In this document: positions 9,304 through 18,380 of the stretch, piece after piece
Numbering within the stretch: position 1 is the first letter of the stretch
Layout: every line of letters starts with the position of its first letter
NCBI RefSeq assembly: GCF_001612785.1
Contig: NZ_BDBC01000015.1
Span: forward strand, 186,001-250,000
Length of the DNA: 64,000 bases
DNA from: Nocardia beijingensis NBRC 16342
Lineage (GTDB): Bacteria; Actinomycetota; Actinomycetes; Mycobacteriales; Mycobacteriaceae
Direction of reading: 5' to 3'
Notes under the pieces: generated by a model
Databases searched by the model: none
What the model was told of the DNA's origin: nothing
What the model saw: only the letters and a program-made list of their open reading frames with translations
Program-made: the position numbers and the translations under genes

Positions 9304-9340
9304 CGCGACCGGAGGACATCGTCGTTGCCCTCCGGTCGCG
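9304..9340 (-). terminator. Terminator of htpG
   Basis: A perfect 12-base inverted repeat, CGCGACCGGAGG (9304-9315) and CCTCCGGTCGCG (9329-9340), with a 13-base loop, lies directly after the htpG stop codon. Confidence 0.75.
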
Positions 9341-9345
9341 CGGAC

Positions 9346-11304
9346 TCACAGGGTGCGGGTGAGCCGATCGGTGAGGATGTGCGCGAAGTGCGCCGGATCC
9401 TTCAGTTCACCGCCCTCGGCGAGCACCGCCGTGCCGTACAGCAGTTCGGCAGTCTCCGACAGCTCGGTGGCCGTGCCCGCGTCGGCCTCGTCCTTCTTGG
9501 CCGAGTACGCGTCGCGCAGGCCGGTGACCAGCGGGTGGGTCGGGTTGAGCTCCAGGATTCGCTTGCTCTCCGGCAGTGCCTGCCCCGAGGCACGGTACAT
9601 CCGCTCCAGCATCGGCGTGAAGTCGAACACGTCACCGACCAGGCAGGCCGGAGAGGTGGTGAGCCGGTTGGTCAGGCGCACCTCCTTGACGTTCTGCTCC
9701 AGCGTCTTGCCCAGCCAGGACAGGACATCGGCGAAGTCCTTGTCCTGCTGCTCGCGCAGCGCCTCGGAGGCCTTCTTCTCCTCCTCGGTCTCCAGATCGA
9801 CCTCGCCCTTGGCGATGGACTGGAACGCCTTGCCGTCGAACTCCGGCACCGAACCGACCCACATCTCGTCCACCGGGTCGGTGAGGATCAGCACCTCGCG
9901 GCCCTTGGCCTTGAACGCCTCCAGATGCGGGGAGCTCTCGACCTGCTGACGGGTCTCGCCGGTCATGTAGTAGATGGTGTCCTGCCCCTCCGGCATCCGC
10001 TCCACGTACTGGGCCAGCGTGGTGAGCTCGGTCTCGGAGTTCGTCGAGGCGAACGAGGAGACCTGCAGGATGGTGTCGCGGTTGTCGAAGTCGGAGAGCA
10101 GGCCCTCCTTCAGGACGCGGCCGAACTCCTTCCAGAACGTCTGGTAACTGGTCTGGTCCTCGGCGCCCTGCAGATCCTTGACCGTGGACAGCACCTTCTT
10201 CACCAGACGCTTGCGGATCATCTGGATCTGCCGGTCCTGCTGCAGGATCTCCCTGGAGACGTTGAGCGACAGGTCCTGCGCGTCCACCACACCCTTGACG
10301 AAGCGCAGGTACTCCGGCATGAGCTCTTCGCAGTTGTCCATGATGAACACCCGCTTCACGTAGAGCTGCACGCCGCGCTTGTGCTCGCGGGTGAACAGGT
10401 CGAACGGCGCGTGCGACGGGATGAACAGCAGCGCCTGGTATTCGAACGTGCCCTCGGCCTTCAGCGGGATGATCTCCAGCGGATCGTCCCAGCCGTGACT
10501 GACGTGCTTGTAGAACTCCTTGTACTCCTCGTCGGAGACCTCGCTCTTGGGTCGCGTCCACAGCGCCTTCATGGAGTTGAGCGTCTGGTCCTCGAGGATC
10601 GTCTTCTGCTCGGCGTTCTCGCCTTCGCCCTCGGTGACGGTGCGTTCCACCTGCATGCGGATCGGCCAGGAGATGAAGTCGGAGTACTTCTTGACGATCT
10701 CGCGCAGCTTCCACTCCAGCGTGTAGTCGAAGAGGTGATCCTCTTCGTCCACCGGCTTGAGGTGCAGTGCGACCGACGTGCCCTGCGGGGCCTCGTCGAG
10801 TTCTTCGATCGTGTAGGTGGAGCTGCCCGCGGTGGACTCCCACCGGGTGCCGGTGGTCTCGCCCGCGCGGCGGGTGGTCAGCGTGACCTTGTCGGCCACC
10901 ATGAAGGTCGAGTAGAAACCGATGCCGAACTGGCCGATCAGCTCCTCGGCGGCGGCCTCGGACTTGGCTTCGTTCAGCTTCCTGCGCAGCTCGGCGGTAC
11001 CGGACTTGGCGAGGGTGCCGATCAGGTCGACGACCTCGGCGCGCGACATGCCGATGCCGTTGTCCCGGACGGTCAGGATCCGGTTGTCCTTGTCGACCTC
11101 CAGCTCGATGTGCAAGTCGGAGGTGTCGACGTGCAGATCCTTGTCCCGGAAGGACTCCAGCCGCAGCTTGTCCAGCGCGTCGGAGGAATTCGAGATCAGC
11201 TCCCGCAGGAAGGTGTCCTTGTTGGAGTAGACGGAATGGATCATCAGCTCGAGCAGCTGATGGGTCTCTGCCTGGAACTCGAGTTGTTCGACGTGCTCTG
11301 TCAC
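9346..11304 (-). CDS. htpG: Molecular chaperone HtpG (Hsp90)
   Basis: A 652-residue Hsp90 chaperone with full-length family architecture. The N-terminal GHKL ATPase domain shows SNKDTFLRELISNSSDALDK, DNGIGM and GQFGIGFYS. The middle domain has the NCEELMPEYLRFVKGVVD segment, and a C-terminal dimerisation domain follows. The GTG start at 11304 (TEHVEQLEFQAETHQLL) fits other HtpG N termini; the frame stays open far upstream only because of high GC. It lies 26 bases after the nuclease gene on the same strand and is followed by a strong hairpin. Confidence 0.97.
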   Translation of the reverse strand: MTEHVEQLEFQAETHQLLELMIHSVYSNKDTFLRELISNSSDALDKLRLESFRDKDLHVDTSDLHIELEVDKDNRILTVRDNGIGMSRAEVVDLIGTLAKSGTAELRRKLNEAKSEAAAEELIGQFGIGFYSTFMVADKVTLTTRRAGETTGTRWESTAGSSTYTIEELDEAPQGTSVALHLKPVDEEDHLFDYTLEWKLREIVKKYSDFISWPIRMQVERTVTEGEGENAEQKTILEDQTLNSMKALWTRPKSEVSDEEYKEFYKHVSHGWDDPLEIIPLKAEGTFEYQALLFIPSHAPFDLFTREHKRGVQLYVKRVFIMDNCEELMPEYLRFVKGVVDAQDLSLNVSREILQQDRQIQMIRKRLVKKVLSTVKDLQGAEDQTSYQTFWKEFGRVLKEGLLSDFDNRDTILQVSSFASTNSETELTTLAQYVERMPEGQDTIYYMTGETRQQVESSPHLEAFKAKGREVLILTDPVDEMWVGSVPEFDGKAFQSIAKGEVDLETEEEKKASEALREQQDKDFADVLSWLGKTLEQNVKEVRLTNRLTTSPACLVGDVFDFTPMLERMYRASGQALPESKRILELNPTHPLVTGLRDAYSAKKDEADAGTATELSETAELLYGTAVLAEGGELKDPAHFAHILTDRLTRTL

Positions 11305-11330
11305 GTCGCGATGGTACCGCCGCGCGCGGA

Positions 11331-13064
11331 CTACGGAGCCGAAGGTGGCGCCACCGCGTAACCCGCGACCGTCCCGTGCGACCGCGCATCGGGCGCTTGC
11401 CGGAAATCGGCGAGACCGGCGACCTCCGCGTCGGCGCGGGTGGTCATCCACTCCCGCAGCACTTGCGTGGCGCGCACGTCGTCCTCGTTGTACTCCAGCA
11501 ACCGGGTGCGCTGGCTCGCGTCGGGCGCCGCGCCGTCGTAACCGACCGCGAGCCGGTACCAGCTCATCGACGCCTCGCCGCTCGCCTCGGGATCGCGCCA
11601 GGAGAACCCGGCGACCGGGGCGATCTTCTTCAGTCCCTTGCCGTTCGGGCAGATGAACTGATCGGAGACGGCTTGGAACATGTCCACCCATTGCGGGCCG
11701 TCCACGAACGCGCGCACCTGCTCCACCGTCGGCACGCCGGGGCGGCCCGCGAACCGGCGCGCCGACTCGTACAGCCACTTGTCTTCCGCCGTGCGCGAAT
11801 AGCAGTACGCGGCGAACGTTTTGCCCGCCGCGGCGGCCTCGGCGCGCACCGTCATCAGCCAGGTCCAGAACTCGCCGAAGGAGCGGCCCTCGTCCTCGGT
11901 GGGCAGCGGATCCCAGGTGACGAACGGGCGGTACACGCCGTTCAGCAGCGTCCCCCACAGGTACGCGCCGTGCTCCTGGAAACTCTCCAGATCGACGTCG
12001 ACCTCCACGTCCGCCCGCCGCACCCACACCCGCTCGACCCGCCGCACCAGCGGTGCGCCCGCGATCCACGCTCGCGCGGTGACCACGGCCTCGTCGAACG
12101 GGCCGTGCTGCCAGTCCTCCGGCTCATCGCCCACCCAGGCGGCGAGCTCGTCGATGGTCTCGACGTCGTGCCTGCGCAGCACCTCGGCGCGGGAGCCGGG
12201 CGCGACCAAGCTGACGTCGCGATGCTCGATCAGCCAGCTCTCGCAGCTCGGGCCGTCGATCCCGCGCGTCCACCACGGGCACTGCCTGCACTCGGGCACC
12301 TTCGACGGGACGGTGGGCAGCTCGCCGCGCACCACCGCGATCCGGTCGGCGTAGCGGCGGTCGTAATCGGCCAGCAGCGGCGCCAGGTCGTGCACCAGGA
12401 TGCGATCGAAGTCGAAACCGATGACGCCGCCGACCAGCGCGGGGCTGGCCAGGCCGTGCCGTTGCAGCATCCGGTGCAGATGGGCGAGCCGCTGCTGGTC
12501 GCGGGGCTGCTGGCGGAGTTTGCGGCGCGGATCCGGTTGCGGGTCCCAGTGATACGGGTCGGAGGTGGTGGGGTGGAAATCGGCCGGCTCGGGTTGCCGC
12601 GGATCGGTCACCTTGTGGTTCACCACGATGATCGGGATGTAGCCGCCGCGGTCGGCGTCGCGCAACAGGATCTCCGAACCTCCGCGCCTGCCGGTGTCCG
12701 GCTCCTGCGGCAGCAGTCCACCCCAGATGTGCCGTGCGCCTGCTCGGCACGCGCGCATCGTCGCCTCGGCACGCTCGGCGGCGCGCAGCCCGGCATCGAT
12801 CACCACCCAGGCATCGGGGTCCGCGCCGACCAGCGCGTCGCGTACCCGGGCGCGGTGCGCGGCCGCGGCGTCCCTGCGCTGGCGTACGCCCGCGTCCTCG
12901 ACGAGTCCCGTCAGTGCCTCCGGGTGCGAGGCGTCCATCCGCAGGCGATGGCGGCAGCCGATCAGTGCCCTCGCATCGATGAAGGCGGTCGGCACGTCGG
13001 TGGCTCGATCCACGGCCGTCCCGTTGCGCTTGCCACCATCCCGGTCACCGATGTCCGAATCCAC
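11331..13064 (-). CDS. TM0106-type RecB-like / YprB ribonuclease-H-like nuclease
   Basis: A 577-residue putative nuclease. The N-terminal half resembles the RecB-family PD-(D/E)XK fold, with IPIIVVNHKVTD and a Cys-rich ECRQCPWW motif as in Fe-S or zinc-stabilised RecB-like domains. The C-terminal half ends with LLEYNEDDVRATQVLREWM, the exonuclease (YprB RNase H-like) motif with consecutive acidic residues. Similar two-domain proteins are annotated as TM0106-family nucleases; substrate and role are unknown. The start is GTG at 13064. htpG follows 26 bases downstream and may share its transcript. Confidence 0.8.
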   Translation of the reverse strand: MDSDIGDRDGGKRNGTAVDRATDVPTAFIDARALIGCRHRLRMDASHPEALTGLVEDAGVRQRRDAAAAHRARVRDALVGADPDAWVVIDAGLRAAERAEATMRACRAGARHIWGGLLPQEPDTGRRGGSEILLRDADRGGYIPIIVVNHKVTDPRQPEPADFHPTTSDPYHWDPQPDPRRKLRQQPRDQQRLAHLHRMLQRHGLASPALVGGVIGFDFDRILVHDLAPLLADYDRRYADRIAVVRGELPTVPSKVPECRQCPWWTRGIDGPSCESWLIEHRDVSLVAPGSRAEVLRRHDVETIDELAAWVGDEPEDWQHGPFDEAVVTARAWIAGAPLVRRVERVWVRRADVEVDVDLESFQEHGAYLWGTLLNGVYRPFVTWDPLPTEDEGRSFGEFWTWLMTVRAEAAAAGKTFAAYCYSRTAEDKWLYESARRFAGRPGVPTVEQVRAFVDGPQWVDMFQAVSDQFICPNGKGLKKIAPVAGFSWRDPEASGEASMSWYRLAVGYDGAAPDASQRTRLLEYNEDDVRATQVLREWMTTRADAEVAGLADFRQAPDARSHGTVAGYAVAPPSAP

Positions 13065-13144
13065 GCTAAGCAGTATGGTCCCCTACCCCGACAGTGTTGA
13101 ACTTCAGCGCCTGTGTTGGTTTGGCCGCGACTGCGTCGCGGCGT

Positions 13145-13268
13145 GTTCGCGGCCCTTTCATGGCTCGCGTCCGAGCGACCGCCGCTGGCGACTTCGTCGC
13201 GGACGCGGCGGCCACTCGGACGCGAGCCGGGCCGCGAACGGCGGATGCTCGGTCTCGCTTCGCTCGAA
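13145..13268. repeat. Hairpin repeat, copy A
   Basis: Copy A of a three-copy intergenic repeat. An outer 11-bp stem (GTTCGCGGCCC 13145-13155 with GGGCCGCGAAC 13229-13239) surrounds an inner 14-bp stem (GGCTCGCGTCCGAG 13162-13175 with CTCGGACGCGAGCC 13215-13228). Inside that is a CCGCCGC/GCGGCGG stem and a GCGACTTCGTCGC tip. The right flank TGCTCGGTCTCGCTTCGCTC (13246-13265) is conserved in the other copies. Open frames across it are shadows of the repeat. Confidence 0.85.
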
Positions 13269-13797
13269 AGCCGGGGTTGCGGTGCGCTGAGCGCGTTGGG
13301 CGGTCGGCAACCTCGATATTCGCCGCTCGCCCATTGCCCGTTGCCCATCGCGTCGGGCCGCGCGTGATGAAGTCACCTACTTGGAACTGGGGTGGTTCTC
13401 GGTCTTCTTCGCTCGCAAGACGTAGCCAGGCTGGGGTGGGCGTGTATCGCGGCAAGGCCGCACCGCAGGCCACCCGCCAGTTGCGTCGATCCCACCCCCA
13501 CAGAGCCATTTCGCTTCCAGCCAACTCGCTGCCCCGGCTGCGTGGTTCCGGCATCGCTGCTGTTTGTGGACGATGTGCGGCGTGACCGATGGGCGCCGGT
13601 CGGCAGACGTCGGGTGAAGACGGGAGTTCGGCGGAGCGATCGCTCGGCGGCGCTGGGAATCGCCAGCGGGCGAGGCGCACTACCCTCGCAGCTGACGGTG
13701 TGGAACCGATAGGGTGTCGGCAAAGCGTGTGACATGGGCGGACGGGCTTCCCCGGCGTCGTACTGCCATGGTGAACCAGCATGACGGAGGGCCTTCG
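13269..13797. other. Gene-free interval
   Basis: Sequence between repeat copy A and the next start codon. Codon structure is absent and no known motif is seen. The segment before 13798 carries a good ribosome binding site for the downstream gene. Confidence 0.5.
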
Positions 13798-14442
13798 ATG
13801 GGGTTGTTCACGAAGCGCAAGCGGCGGCCGAGCCGCAGGGCCGAGGCGAAAGCCCTCAAGCACAAGGCCGCGATGGAGGCCAAGCTCGTCGCGAAGAACG
13901 ACCGCAAGGCGCGCCGCGCCGAGGCCCGCACCCAGCGCAAGGTCGCCAAGGCGCAGATCGCGGCATTCCAGGCCGAGGAGAAGGCCGCGCTGAAGGTGGC
14001 GGCCAAGGCCGAACGCGATCCGTTCAGCGCCGGTCAGGTGAAGAAATACCTCGGCGTGGCCCGGGTGCTCATCCCGGTGCTCGCTCCGCTCGCCTACCGG
14101 GGCGCGACCTTCCTGCGCGGGCAGCTCGACACCCGCCGCGCCCAGCAGCTCGGCGTCGGCATCGACCAGCTCGGCGACTTCACCGGTCACGGCGCCAAAC
14201 TGCAAGCGCGGATCACGAACGCCGAAGCGGCGCTGGAGAAGATCGGCTCGCAGAACGGCAAGGACAAGGGCGAGACCCAGAAGTTCGTCGCCGCGACCAA
14301 GGACCGCCTCGGCAGCCTGACGGCGGCCGTGCACACCTCCGACCAGATGCCGGCCAATCGCCGCCGTTCGGTGCACGCGTCGATCTCCCACGAGCTGTCC
14401 GGGATCGAGTCGGACATCCTCGCCCGGCTCGGCGTACGCTGA
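13798..14442 (+). CDS. DUF6474-like hypothetical protein
   Basis: A 214-residue protein. The ATG at 13798 is set by GGAGGG seven bases upstream. The first 80 residues are extremely Lys/Arg/Ala rich (GLFTKRKRRPSRRAEAKALK onward) and predicted to be one long charged helix. A short hydrophobic stretch (VARVLIPVLAPLAYRGATFL) is followed by a helical C-terminal half. This pattern resembles the actinobacterial DUF6474 family as I recall it. Function is unknown; the basic helix could bind nucleic acid or a membrane surface. Confidence 0.7.
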   Translation: MGLFTKRKRRPSRRAEAKALKHKAAMEAKLVAKNDRKARRAEARTQRKVAKAQIAAFQAEEKAALKVAAKAERDPFSAGQVKKYLGVARVLIPVLAPLAYRGATFLRGQLDTRRAQQLGVGIDQLGDFTGHGAKLQARITNAEAALEKIGSQNGKDKGETQKFVAATKDRLGSLTAAVHTSDQMPANRRRSVHASISHELSGIESDILARLGVR

Positions 14443-14456
14443 GCTTCCCCGACCCG

Positions 14457-14993
14457 ATGTCCGCGCACCCGATCACCGGCCACCTGCGTGGCGGCCTGGT
14501 CGGCGTGCTCGTCGGCGTGCTCGCCGTGGCCGCCCACGGTGCGGCGGGCGGCGGTGCGCCCGGCTCCGCCGAGCTGACGCTGCTGTTGCTGATCGCCGCC
14601 GGAGCCGGCTCGGCCGCGGCGACCGCACGGGCGTGCGCACGCCCGTCCGTCGTGGCCGGGCTGCTCGGCGCGGGCCAGCTGCTGAGCCACGCGGCGCTGT
14701 CGGTGCTGGTGGGCCACGATCATTCCGGAACCGCCGACGGCGCAACGACTTCCGCGCTGCCGACGGGATGGATGCTGTTCGCGCACACCGTCGCGACGGC
14801 CGGTTGCGCGGCTCTCATCGTCCTCGCCGAGCGGCTCTTCGCCGCCGCCTCCGGTGCACTGCGCGTGATATTCGCTCCGCCGCGGCGGGCGCGCATCGCA
14901 GGCGCGCCGCTCTCGGCCGCCCCGGGCCTCCCCCTCTATCGCTGCGTTTCGCTGGGCGACCGCGGGCCTCGTGCGCCGCCGGTGTCGGTCTGA
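14457..14993 (+). CDS. Membrane protein of the copper cassette
   Basis: A 178-residue membrane protein with about four hydrophobic segments (around residues 11-30, 38-55, 63-80 and 104-125). A loop with His residues reads GQLLSHAALSVLVGHDHSG, suggesting metal contact. The C-terminal 40 residues are basic and cytoplasmic. It starts 14 bases after the preceding gene and 39 bases before ycnI, so it probably belongs to the YcnI-CopC-CopD operon. It has no firm family assignment; a copper-related role is inferred from the neighbours. Confidence 0.7.
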   Translation: MSAHPITGHLRGGLVGVLVGVLAVAAHGAAGGGAPGSAELTLLLLIAAGAGSAAATARACARPSVVAGLLGAGQLLSHAALSVLVGHDHSGTADGATTSALPTGWMLFAHTVATAGCAALIVLAERLFAAASGALRVIFAPPRRARIAGAPLSAAPGLPLYRCVSLGDRGPRAPPVSV

Positions 14994-15032
14994 CCCTCCG
15001 ACACCCCTTCCTTCCGCACAGGAGACCTCAGC

Positions 15033-15689
15033 ATGCCCAACTCGATCTCGCGCGCCGTCACGACGACGGTCGCGACAACCGCACTCGTTCTGCTCGCAGG
15101 CGGCGCCGCAGGAGCACACGTCACGGTGGACGCGCCCGGCGCGGCACAAGGCGGATACGCCGTCGCCACCTTCCGGGTGCCCACCGAATCGGACACCGCG
15201 AGCACCACCGCGCTCACCGTCACCGTGCCCAACCTGAAATCCGCTCGGACCGAGCCGCTTCCCGGCTGGTCGGCGAAGGTCGAACGCAACGACAAGAAGG
15301 AAGTCACCGCGATCACCTGGACCGCCGATCCCGGCGCGCCGGGCATCCCGCCCGGTCAGTTCCAGCGTTTCGCGGTATCCGTCGGCCCGCTGCCCGCGCT
15401 GGATTCGGTGAGCTTCCCCGCCAAGCAGACCTACTCCGACGGCAAGGTGGTCAGCTGGGATCAGCCGGTCCAGAAGGACGGCGACGAACCCGAGCATCCG
15501 GCCCCGTCGCTCACCCTGGCCGCCGCGAAGGACCACGCGGACGGGCACAAGGTGAGCAGCGAGGCCGCGGACGAGGACGATGAGCACGAAGACGACACCG
15601 CCCGCTGGCTCGGCGGGATCGGTCTCGCGCTCGGCCTGCTCGGTGTCGCCCTCGGCGTCGGCACCGTGATCCGCGGGCGGCGCGCATGA
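15033..15689 (+). CDS. ycnI: YcnI family copper-binding protein (DUF1775)
   Basis: A 218-residue exported membrane-anchored protein. A signal peptide (residues 1 to about 27) ends at GAAGA, leaving His as the first residue of the mature protein (HVTVDAPG), the known Cu-binding feature of YcnI. The DUF1775 domain includes the Trp of LPGWSAKVE and ITWTADPG. A charged His/Asp/Glu-rich linker (DEDDEHEDD) precedes a C-terminal membrane helix. AGGAGA supports the start. Its stop overlaps the CopC start in an ATGA. Confidence 0.92.
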   Translation: MPNSISRAVTTTVATTALVLLAGGAAGAHVTVDAPGAAQGGYAVATFRVPTESDTASTTALTVTVPNLKSARTEPLPGWSAKVERNDKKEVTAITWTADPGAPGIPPGQFQRFAVSVGPLPALDSVSFPAKQTYSDGKVVSWDQPVQKDGDEPEHPAPSLTLAAAKDHADGHKVSSEAADEDDEHEDDTARWLGGIGLALGLLGVALGVGTVIRGRRA

Positions 15690-16225
15690 ACCGCCGCCTC
15701 CTCGCCACCCTGGTGGCGAGCCTGTTCCTGCTCGGATTCGGCATCGCCGCGACCGGAGTCGCCGCCGCGCACTCCGCGGCCACCGGAAGCGTCCCGGAGG
15801 ACAACGCGACCGTGGACGCGGGTCCCGACCGCGCCAGTGTCACGTTCAACGAGGAACTCCAGCCCAGCTTCCCGTCACTCACCGTCGTCGGGCCGGACGG
15901 CAATCTGTGGTCGAAGGGTGATCCGGTGGTCGAGGGCAAGACGGTCAGCGTCGCCCTCGGCGAGCTGGGCCCGGCCGGCGAATACACCATCGCCTATCGG
16001 GTGACCTCCGCCGACGGGCACCCGGTCAGCGGCAAGCGGCACTTCACGCTCAGCAAGCCGGGTAACGGCACGCCCGGACCCAAACCGAACGCGAAGGCGA
16101 ACGACAGCTCGGACGGCTCGGACGGGATTCCGCTGTGGGTGTTCGTCGTCGGCGCGGTCGTGTTGTTCGGTGGCGGGCTCGCGTTCGCGTTGTTCGGCGG
16201 CAGGAGCCGCGGCCAGAAGCGGTGA
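15686..16225 (+). CDS. copC: CopC-domain copper resistance protein
   Basis: A 179-residue exported CopC. After a signal peptide the mature protein starts at HSAATGSVPEDNA, with the N-terminal His used for Cu(II). The family end AYRVTSADGHPVSGKRHFTL holds the second conserved Asp-x-His. A Pro/Asn linker and one C-terminal membrane helix (PLWVFVVGAVVLFGGGLAFAL) anchor it outside the cell. It overlaps ycnI upstream by 4 bases and copD downstream (GTGA at 16222), so the three are translationally coupled. It probably handles extracytoplasmic copper together with CopD. Confidence 0.93.
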   Translation: MNRRLLATLVASLFLLGFGIAATGVAAAHSAATGSVPEDNATVDAGPDRASVTFNEELQPSFPSLTVVGPDGNLWSKGDPVVEGKTVSVALGELGPAGEYTIAYRVTSADGHPVSGKRHFTLSKPGNGTPGPKPNAKANDSSDGSDGIPLWVFVVGAVVLFGGGLAFALFGGRSRGQKR

Positions 16226-17184
16226 GCGACGTGAAGACCGGCGGCCGGGACTGCGCTCGGCGCGCCCCCGGCCGGATGCCGTGGCCGGCGGTGCTCATGA
16301 CCGTCCCGGCCGGGCTGCTCGGCGTCGCACTCGCCTGGATCCTGATCCTGCCGGGCCCGCTGCCAGGTGAGGCCGTGGTCCGGGTGGTGGCCGACGGCGT
16401 CGGTGCCACCGCGCTGGGATTGGCCGCGCTGCCCAGGGTCGCGCCGCGCTCACGGACACCGTGGCGGCTGCTGGCGGTGCTCGCCGGGATCTGGGCGGTC
16501 GCGGAATTCGCCGTGTTGATCTTCGAGGCGGCCGAGGTGGTTGGCGTTCCGGTACGGGAACTGGGCGCGGGTGAGTTCGGCACCTATCTGGTCGACGTCA
16601 GCGGCGGACAGGTCGGGCTCGCCATTCTGGTCGGCGTCGCGACGGTGGCCGGTGGGTCGGCGCTGGCCTTCCGGCGGCCCGAGTCCGCCTCCGCCGATCT
16701 GGTGCTGGTGTTCGCGGCGGTCGCGCTGGCGTTGCGGCCGATCACCGGCCACATGTCGCAGCAGGCGTTCGGGTCGGTGCTCGCGGCGGTGCACGCGTTG
16801 GCGGCGGGCGCCTGGTTCGGGTTGCTGGTCGCGCTGGCGCTGGTCGTGCGCACCCGCGGCGAGTGGGCGGTGGTGCTGCCGAGGTATTCGGCGGTGGCGT
16901 TGCCGCTGGTGGCGGTCGTGGCGGTGACGGGGCTGCTCAACGGGTTGATCCGGGTCGGTGGGTTCGCTCCGTTCGTCAGCACCGGTTACGGCCGGATTCT
17001 GCTCGCCAAGACCGTGGTGCTGCTCGGGTTGCTCGCGCTCGGCTGGTGGTGGCGGCGCAGTTGGGTGCCGAAGGCGGCCGACCACCGGATGGACGCGAAG
17101 GACTCGCTGCGCCGCGCGGTGGCCGAGGTGGTCGTGATGGCGCTGGCCTTCGGCCTGGCGGCGGCCCTCGCGGTGACAGCCTGA
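16222..17184 (+). CDS. copD: CopD family copper import membrane protein
   Basis: A 320-residue integral membrane protein with about eight helices and the CopD core, including HALAAGAWFGLLVALALVVRTRG and YGRILLAKTVVLLGLLALGWW. The start is GTG at 16222, overlapping the copC stop. A conserved His in the second half (PITGHMSQQAFGSV and VHALAAG) fits metal transfer. Known CopC/CopD pairs move copper into the cytoplasm; here it would complete a YcnI-CopC-CopD acquisition module. Confidence 0.9.
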   Translation: MSDVKTGGRDCARRAPGRMPWPAVLMTVPAGLLGVALAWILILPGPLPGEAVVRVVADGVGATALGLAALPRVAPRSRTPWRLLAVLAGIWAVAEFAVLIFEAAEVVGVPVRELGAGEFGTYLVDVSGGQVGLAILVGVATVAGGSALAFRRPESASADLVLVFAAVALALRPITGHMSQQAFGSVLAAVHALAAGAWFGLLVALALVVRTRGEWAVVLPRYSAVALPLVAVVAVTGLLNGLIRVGGFAPFVSTGYGRILLAKTVVLLGLLALGWWWRRSWVPKAADHRMDAKDSLRRAVAEVVVMALAFGLAAALAVTA

Positions 17185-17285
17185 GCCGCGTCGCCGTGCC
17201 CCCGGTTATGCGTACCTCCGCCTTCGCTCCGGCCTTGCGCGGGCTGAGGACATGCCACGTCCGACCGCACCGTTATGGTCTGCGC

Positions 17286-17732
17286 ATGACCGAAGTGAAG
17301 ATCGTCGAGGATTGCGCTGCCTCGGCGGAGTCCGCGTTCGCCTACGTGAACGACTATCGGAACCTGTCGCGGTTCCTGCACGGTATCCAGTCCTTCACTC
17401 CGGTCGGCGAGCAGACCGAGGGCGTCGGCGCCACCTTCGACGGGCACATGAAGCTGGGGCCCGCCTCGCTGAAGTCGCGGATCCGCGTGGTCCGCTGGGA
17501 GAAGGACTTCGCCATCGGCGTCGAGTCGATCAAGGGTTTCGAGGTCGAGTCCACCTTCTTGTTCCATGCGTTGGGCGACGGGTTGTGCACCGTCGACGCG
17601 ATCGTGGACTACCGGGTGCCCGGTGGGTTGGCCGGGCGAGCGCTCGGGAAGACCATCGAGCCGTTCGTCAAGATCGCCGTGCAGCACACGACGAACAACT
17701 TGGTCACTCAAATAGCCGCCTTCGGTGCCTGA
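17286..17732 (+). CDS. SRPBCC family protein
   Basis: A 148-residue START/polyketide-cyclase-like (SRPBCC) protein with one hydrophobic-cavity fold: EDCAASAESAFAYVNDYRNLSRFLHGIQSF at the N terminus and a long C-terminal helix with VKIAVQHTTNNLVTQI. There are no catalytic residues visible. Many actinobacteria carry small proteins of this type of unknown ligand. It stands alone after copD with repeat copy B directly behind its stop. Confidence 0.85.
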   Translation: MTEVKIVEDCAASAESAFAYVNDYRNLSRFLHGIQSFTPVGEQTEGVGATFDGHMKLGPASLKSRIRVVRWEKDFAIGVESIKGFEVESTFLFHALGDGLCTVDAIVDYRVPGGLAGRALGKTIEPFVKIAVQHTTNNLVTQIAAFGA

Positions 17733-17735
17733 TTT

Positions 17736-17880
17736 CCAGCGCCTGCGGCGCTGGGTGTTCGCGGCCCCGTTATGGCTCGCATCCGAGCGACCACCGCTGG
17801 CGACTTCGTCGCGGACGCGGCGGCCACTCGGATGCGAGCCGGGCCGCGAACGGAACATGCTCGGTCTCGCTTCGCTCGAA
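17736..17880. repeat. Hairpin repeat, copy B
   Basis: Begins with a CCAGCGCC-TGC-GGCGCTGG hairpin (17736-17754) directly after the SRPBCC stop. The outer stem 17757-17767 with 17841-17851 is identical to copy A. The inner stem reads GGCTCGCATCCGAG (17774-17787) with CTCGGATGCGAGCC (17827-17840): one G-C pair of copy A is replaced by an A-T pair on both sides. The right flank with CTCGGTCTCGCTTCGCTCGA is conserved. Confidence 0.85.
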
Positions 17881-17955
17881 ACCCGCAGTTGAGCCACGCC
17901 CCTTCGAATAGCGCCCCGGTTGCGCGGCTGACGGCCAGGTCGGGATGCTTGTGAC

Positions 17956-18330
17956 GTGAGCGCTACACCCTCGTTCGGACAGCGGATCGGTTACATTTTC
18001 GGCCGGACCCTGCCCGCATCGATGTCCGATTGGGTGCGGGAGGATCTGGTCGGACCGGGCGCTACGCGGCGTTACCTTTTGCGATTCCTGGTGCCGGTGC
18101 TTCCGGCGCTGATGCTGTTCCTGTTACTGCCCGGTCCGTTGTGGATGGGTCTTGCGATGATGGCGCTGCTGTACATCCCGCTGATCTACTTCACGGTGGC
18201 GCTGCTGTACGTCTACCGACGTCATCGGCTGATCAAGCACGGTCTCGACCCCGCGCTGGCGGACGCCGACGCCCGCAGGCGTGGCGAGCGCGAACGCCTG
18301 GACTACGAGCGCAGACACGGACGCGGTTGA
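17956..18330 (+). CDS. DUF5313 family membrane protein
   Basis: A 124-residue protein of the actinobacterial DUF5313 family. It has a soluble N-terminal helix with the motif LPASMSDWVREDLVGPGATRRY, two transmembrane helices (about 43-62 and 65-87) and a basic C-terminal tail with YVYRRHRLIKHGLDP. The start is GTG. A paralogue follows about 50 bases downstream in the same orientation, indicating a local duplication. Function is unknown. Confidence 0.85.
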   Translation: MSATPSFGQRIGYIFGRTLPASMSDWVREDLVGPGATRRYLLRFLVPVLPALMLFLLLPGPLWMGLAMMALLYIPLIYFTVALLYVYRRHRLIKHGLDPALADADARRRGERERLDYERRHGRG

Positions 18331-18380
18331 CCCGTATCGAGACCTGGCGGTGGCTTATATCACAGGCATAGCCTAGAGGC

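Noticed and set aside
9325..11361. Long plus-strand frame opposite htpG
   Set aside because: A shadow of htpG with biased Leu/Arg/Val composition and no family motif.
13153..13290. Short proteins with GSRPSDRRWRLRRGRGG-type sequence at the hairpin repeats
   Set aside because: The frames are translations of the repeat elements, present in both orientations and lacking ribosome binding sites.
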